From Pseudomonas marginalis (GTDB lineage Bacteria > Pseudomonadota > Gammaproteobacteria > Pseudomonadales > Pseudomonadaceae), in the NCBI RefSeq assembly GCF_024169655.1, contig NZ_JALJWV010000001.1, forward strand, positions 439,001 to 503,000: a stretch of DNA of 64,000 nucleotides, in the 5' to 3' direction. A program made the translations under genes and the position numbers. The notes beneath the pieces are model-generated. The model made no database searches. It had not been told where the DNA came from and saw nothing but the letters and a program-made list of their open reading frames with translations. Of the stretch, positions 63,001-64,000 are shown piece after piece; position 1 is the first letter of the stretch; each line of letters begins with the position of its first letter.

Positions 63001-63353
63001 CGCTGCAACCGACCGGGCGCATCGGCGAGTTCGTCGCCGGCGTGCGGTATCGCGCCTGGCAGCCGGCCAACTGTCTGCAACCGACCATTGCCGTGCATGC
63101 GCCGTTGGTGTTCGATCTGCTCGACACCTGGATGCAGCGCTCCCTGGGCGGTTGCCAGTATCATGTGGCGCATCCGGGCGGGCGGAACTACGACAGCCTG
63201 CCAGTGAACGCCAATGAAGCCGAGAGCCGGCGCATGGCGCGGTTTTTCCGCCTGGGGCATAGCCCGGGCAAGCTGCCTGTGCCGACCGTCGTGATCAATG
63301 ACGAATTGCCGATGACTTTGGATTTGCGACGCTTCCCCAATAAAAATGACTGA
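60063..63353 (+). CDS. transglutaminase-like and DUF2126 fusion protein
   Basis: A 1096-residue cytoplasmic protein. The N-terminal ~290 residues form a bacterial transglutaminase-like cysteine peptidase fold with the triad Cys180 (GSCRDSAWLL), His229 (DLHAWCEVYLPG) and Asp245 (GLDATSG). The remaining ~800 residues are DUF2126, with MGGEPTFVSIDD, DGRHTGTGGGNHFVLGG and HNHPSLSYLFSG. Such proteins are usually encoded with circularly permuted ATP-grasp and alpha-E proteins, suggesting formation or cleavage of an unknown amide-linked compound. The GTG at 60063 follows CAGGAGGCC. Confidence 0.9.
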   Translation: MSIHVALHHVTHYRYDRAVELGPQIVRLRPAAHSRTRILSYALKVLPEQHFINWQQDPQGNYLARLVFPEKTDELRIEVDLVAEMAVFNPFDFFLEPYAEKIPFRYAADEQRELAPYLETLPLTPKFAAYLAGIDRTPLPAVDFLVGLNQRLAADIGYLIRMEPGVQTPEFTLENASGSCRDSAWLLVQLLRNLGLAARFVSGYLIQLTADVKALDGPSGTEVDFTDLHAWCEVYLPGAGWIGLDATSGLFAGEGHIPLACSPDPSSAAPISGLVEPCECEFTHEMSVERIWEAPRVTKPYTEEQWLAIQALGRQIDSDLLADDVRLTMGGEPTFVSIDDPDGAEWNTAALGPDKRRLSAELFQRMRKHYAPKGLVHFGQGKWYPGEQLPRWSLNCYWRRDGEPIWHNSALIADEQQDYGADGVLAGRFLASVAERLKLPARFVFPAFEDNFYYLWREGALPQNVTALDPRLSDELERERLRKVFSQGLDKIIGQVLPLARTAANDRWQSGRWYLRDNHCRLVPGDSPLGYRLPLASQPWVTAAEYPFVHPTDPNQDLPELPSTAQLQRHGEPAPSAERLPKIDESADWLTRTALCAEAREGRLYLFMPPLERVEDYLELVAAIEATAEELHCPVLLEGYEPPADYRLSNFRVTPDPGVIEVNVQPSATWDELVERTEFLYEEARQTRLTTEKFMIDGRHTGTGGGNHFVLGGATPKDSPFLRRPDLLRSLISYWHNHPSLSYLFSGLFIGPTSQAPRVDEARNDALYELEIAFAQMPAPGEECPPWLVDRLLRNLLIDVTGNTHRAEFCVDKLYSPDGATGRLGLLELRAFEMPPHARMSLTQQLLLRALVARFWREPYAPPKLARWGTELHDRFLLPHFIEQDFADVIVELNAAGYPLRAEWFAAHLEFRFPKVGDYAVSGIELELRQALEPWHVLGEEGAVGGTVRYVDSSLERLQVKLSGLPPQRYLLTCNGIPVPLQPTGRIGEFVAGVRYRAWQPANCLQPTIAVHAPLVFDLLDTWMQRSLGGCQYHVAHPGGRNYDSLPVNANEAESRRMARFFRLGHSPGKLPVPTVVINDELPMTLDLRRFPNKND

Positions 63354-63362
63354 ATGCAAGCC

Positions 63363-63473
63363 AAAATGTGGGAGGGAGCTTGCTCCCGATTGCGATGAAT
63401 CAGCCGATACATGAGTTGACTGACCCACCGCCATCGGGAGCAAGTCGAATCGTCGCACCGCCCCTCCCACATT
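63363..63473. repeat. REPIN with a variant right unit
   Basis: A normal REP (GTGGGAGGGAGCTTGCTCCC) is followed by the TGACTGACCCACCGCC linker and an opposing unit. In that unit the arm is interrupted by GTCGAATCGTCGCACCGC before CCCTCCCACATT. The insert extends the one at 55765. Confidence 0.85.
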
Positions 63474-63527
63474 GGATAGCGGTGAATTTAAGTTAACCTG
63501 AGCCCCCTTGCCCCTGCCGAGCGTTCC

Positions 63528-64000
63528 ATGTCCGACTTGCTCGACCGTTACCCGCTGACCGCGGGCACTTATCACGAACTGCTGGACGATAGCGGCGCGG
63601 TGCGTGCCCATTGGCAGCGCCTGCTCGACCACCTGCAACGCAGCACCCCTGCGCAACTGGCCCAGCGCCAGGCGTTGCTGACCCGGCAGATCCAGGAAAA
63701 CGGCGTGACCTACAACGTCTACGCCGATCCCAAGGGCGCTGATCGCCCGTGGGAACTGGACCTGCTGCCCCACGTGCTGGCGGCCGATGAATGGCAGCAC
63801 TTGTCGGCCGGCATCGCCCAGCGTGCGCGGCTGCTCAACGCGGTGCTGGCGGATCTTTACGGCCCGCAACGCTTGATCAAGGAAGGCTTGCTGCCGGCCG
63901 AACTGGTGTTCGGGCATAACAACTTCCTCTGGCCGTGCCAGGGCATCCAGCCGCCCGACGGCGCGTTTTTGCACCTGTATGCCGTCGATTTGGCGCGCAC
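63528..64000 (+). CDS. circularly permuted ATP-grasp-type protein (5' part)
   Basis: A partial gene that runs off the window; 157 codons are visible with no stop. The start ATG at 63528 reads MSDLLDRYPLTAGTYHELLD. The segments QENGVTYNVYADPKGADRPWELDLLPHVL and LNAVLADLYGPQRLIKEGLLP (in pieces) are typical of the DUF404/DUF407 N-terminal region of circularly permuted type 2 ATP-grasp proteins. Its usual partner is the transglutaminase/DUF2126 gene just upstream, though a REPIN lies between them. Confidence 0.85.
   Translation, partial: MSDLLDRYPLTAGTYHELLDDSGAVRAHWQRLLDHLQRSTPAQLAQRQALLTRQIQENGVTYNVYADPKGADRPWELDLLPHVLAADEWQHLSAGIAQRARLLNAVLADLYGPQRLIKEGLLPAELVFGHNNFLWPCQGIQPPDGAFLHLYAVDLAR

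Overview
The window is ordinary chromosome from a Pseudomonas of the fluorescens group. This rests on the high GC content, the predicted proteins (RhdA with its CQTHHRSG loop, ThiC, CytX, HflK/HflC, a DUF2232 gene beside rplI), the REP/REPIN repeats built on GTGGGAGGGGGCTTGCCCCC, and a gene order that follows the known Pseudomonas waaA-thiC-parE-parC-serB-motAB-orn-mutL-hfq-purA-rnr-rpsF-dnaB backbone. No rRNA, insertion sequence, prophage or CRISPR array was found.

Layout. 1-6.5 kb: waaA, a TolC-type outer-membrane channel, a TPP riboswitch, thiC and the HMP transporter gene cytX. 6.5-16.3 kb: an RsiV-like lipoprotein, then nudF-yqiB-cpdA-yqiA-parE, an esterase-like gene, parC and a PqiC-type lipoprotein. 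16.5-22.8 kb: an AhpA/YtjB-like membrane protein divergent from serB, then psd, rhdA and an HDOD gene on the minus strand. 22.9-40.6 kb: motAB, rsgA, orn, a TRIC-family channel, queG, then the long run nnrD-tsaE-amiB-mutL-miaA-hfq-hflX-hflK-hflC, followed by hisZ and purA. 40.7-45.3 kb: a chemoreceptor and an iron-type ABC importer (binding protein plus fused permease, no ATPase here). 45.4-45.9 kb: two identical tRNA-Leu(CAG) genes, each with its own promoter and terminator. 46-55.7 kb: rnr-rlmB, rpsF-rpsR-DUF2232-rplI, dnaB and a YgiQ radical-SAM gene.

55.7-59.9 kb is the accessory part. An hcp gene (type VI secretion tube protein) on the minus strand lies between two plus-strand gene sets. 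Each set is an unrecognised ~305-residue protein with a glycine/alanine-rich hydrophobic core, translationally coupled to a small four-helix membrane protein. The two large proteins are paralogues. In the right-hand set the small membrane gene is duplicated in tandem, and that side is visibly AT-richer. I read this as an Hcp-linked effector/immunity module, possibly membrane-targeting. It is the best candidate for an undescribed system here, but the function is inferred.

59.9-64 kb: a 1096-residue transglutaminase-like/DUF2126 protein behind a sigma-54-type promoter with NtrC-like sites, then the start of a circularly permuted ATP-grasp-type gene that runs off the window. REP elements and REPINs mark many gene ends. 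Two with the same unusual inserted arm lie on either side of the 55.8-63.4 kb stretch.
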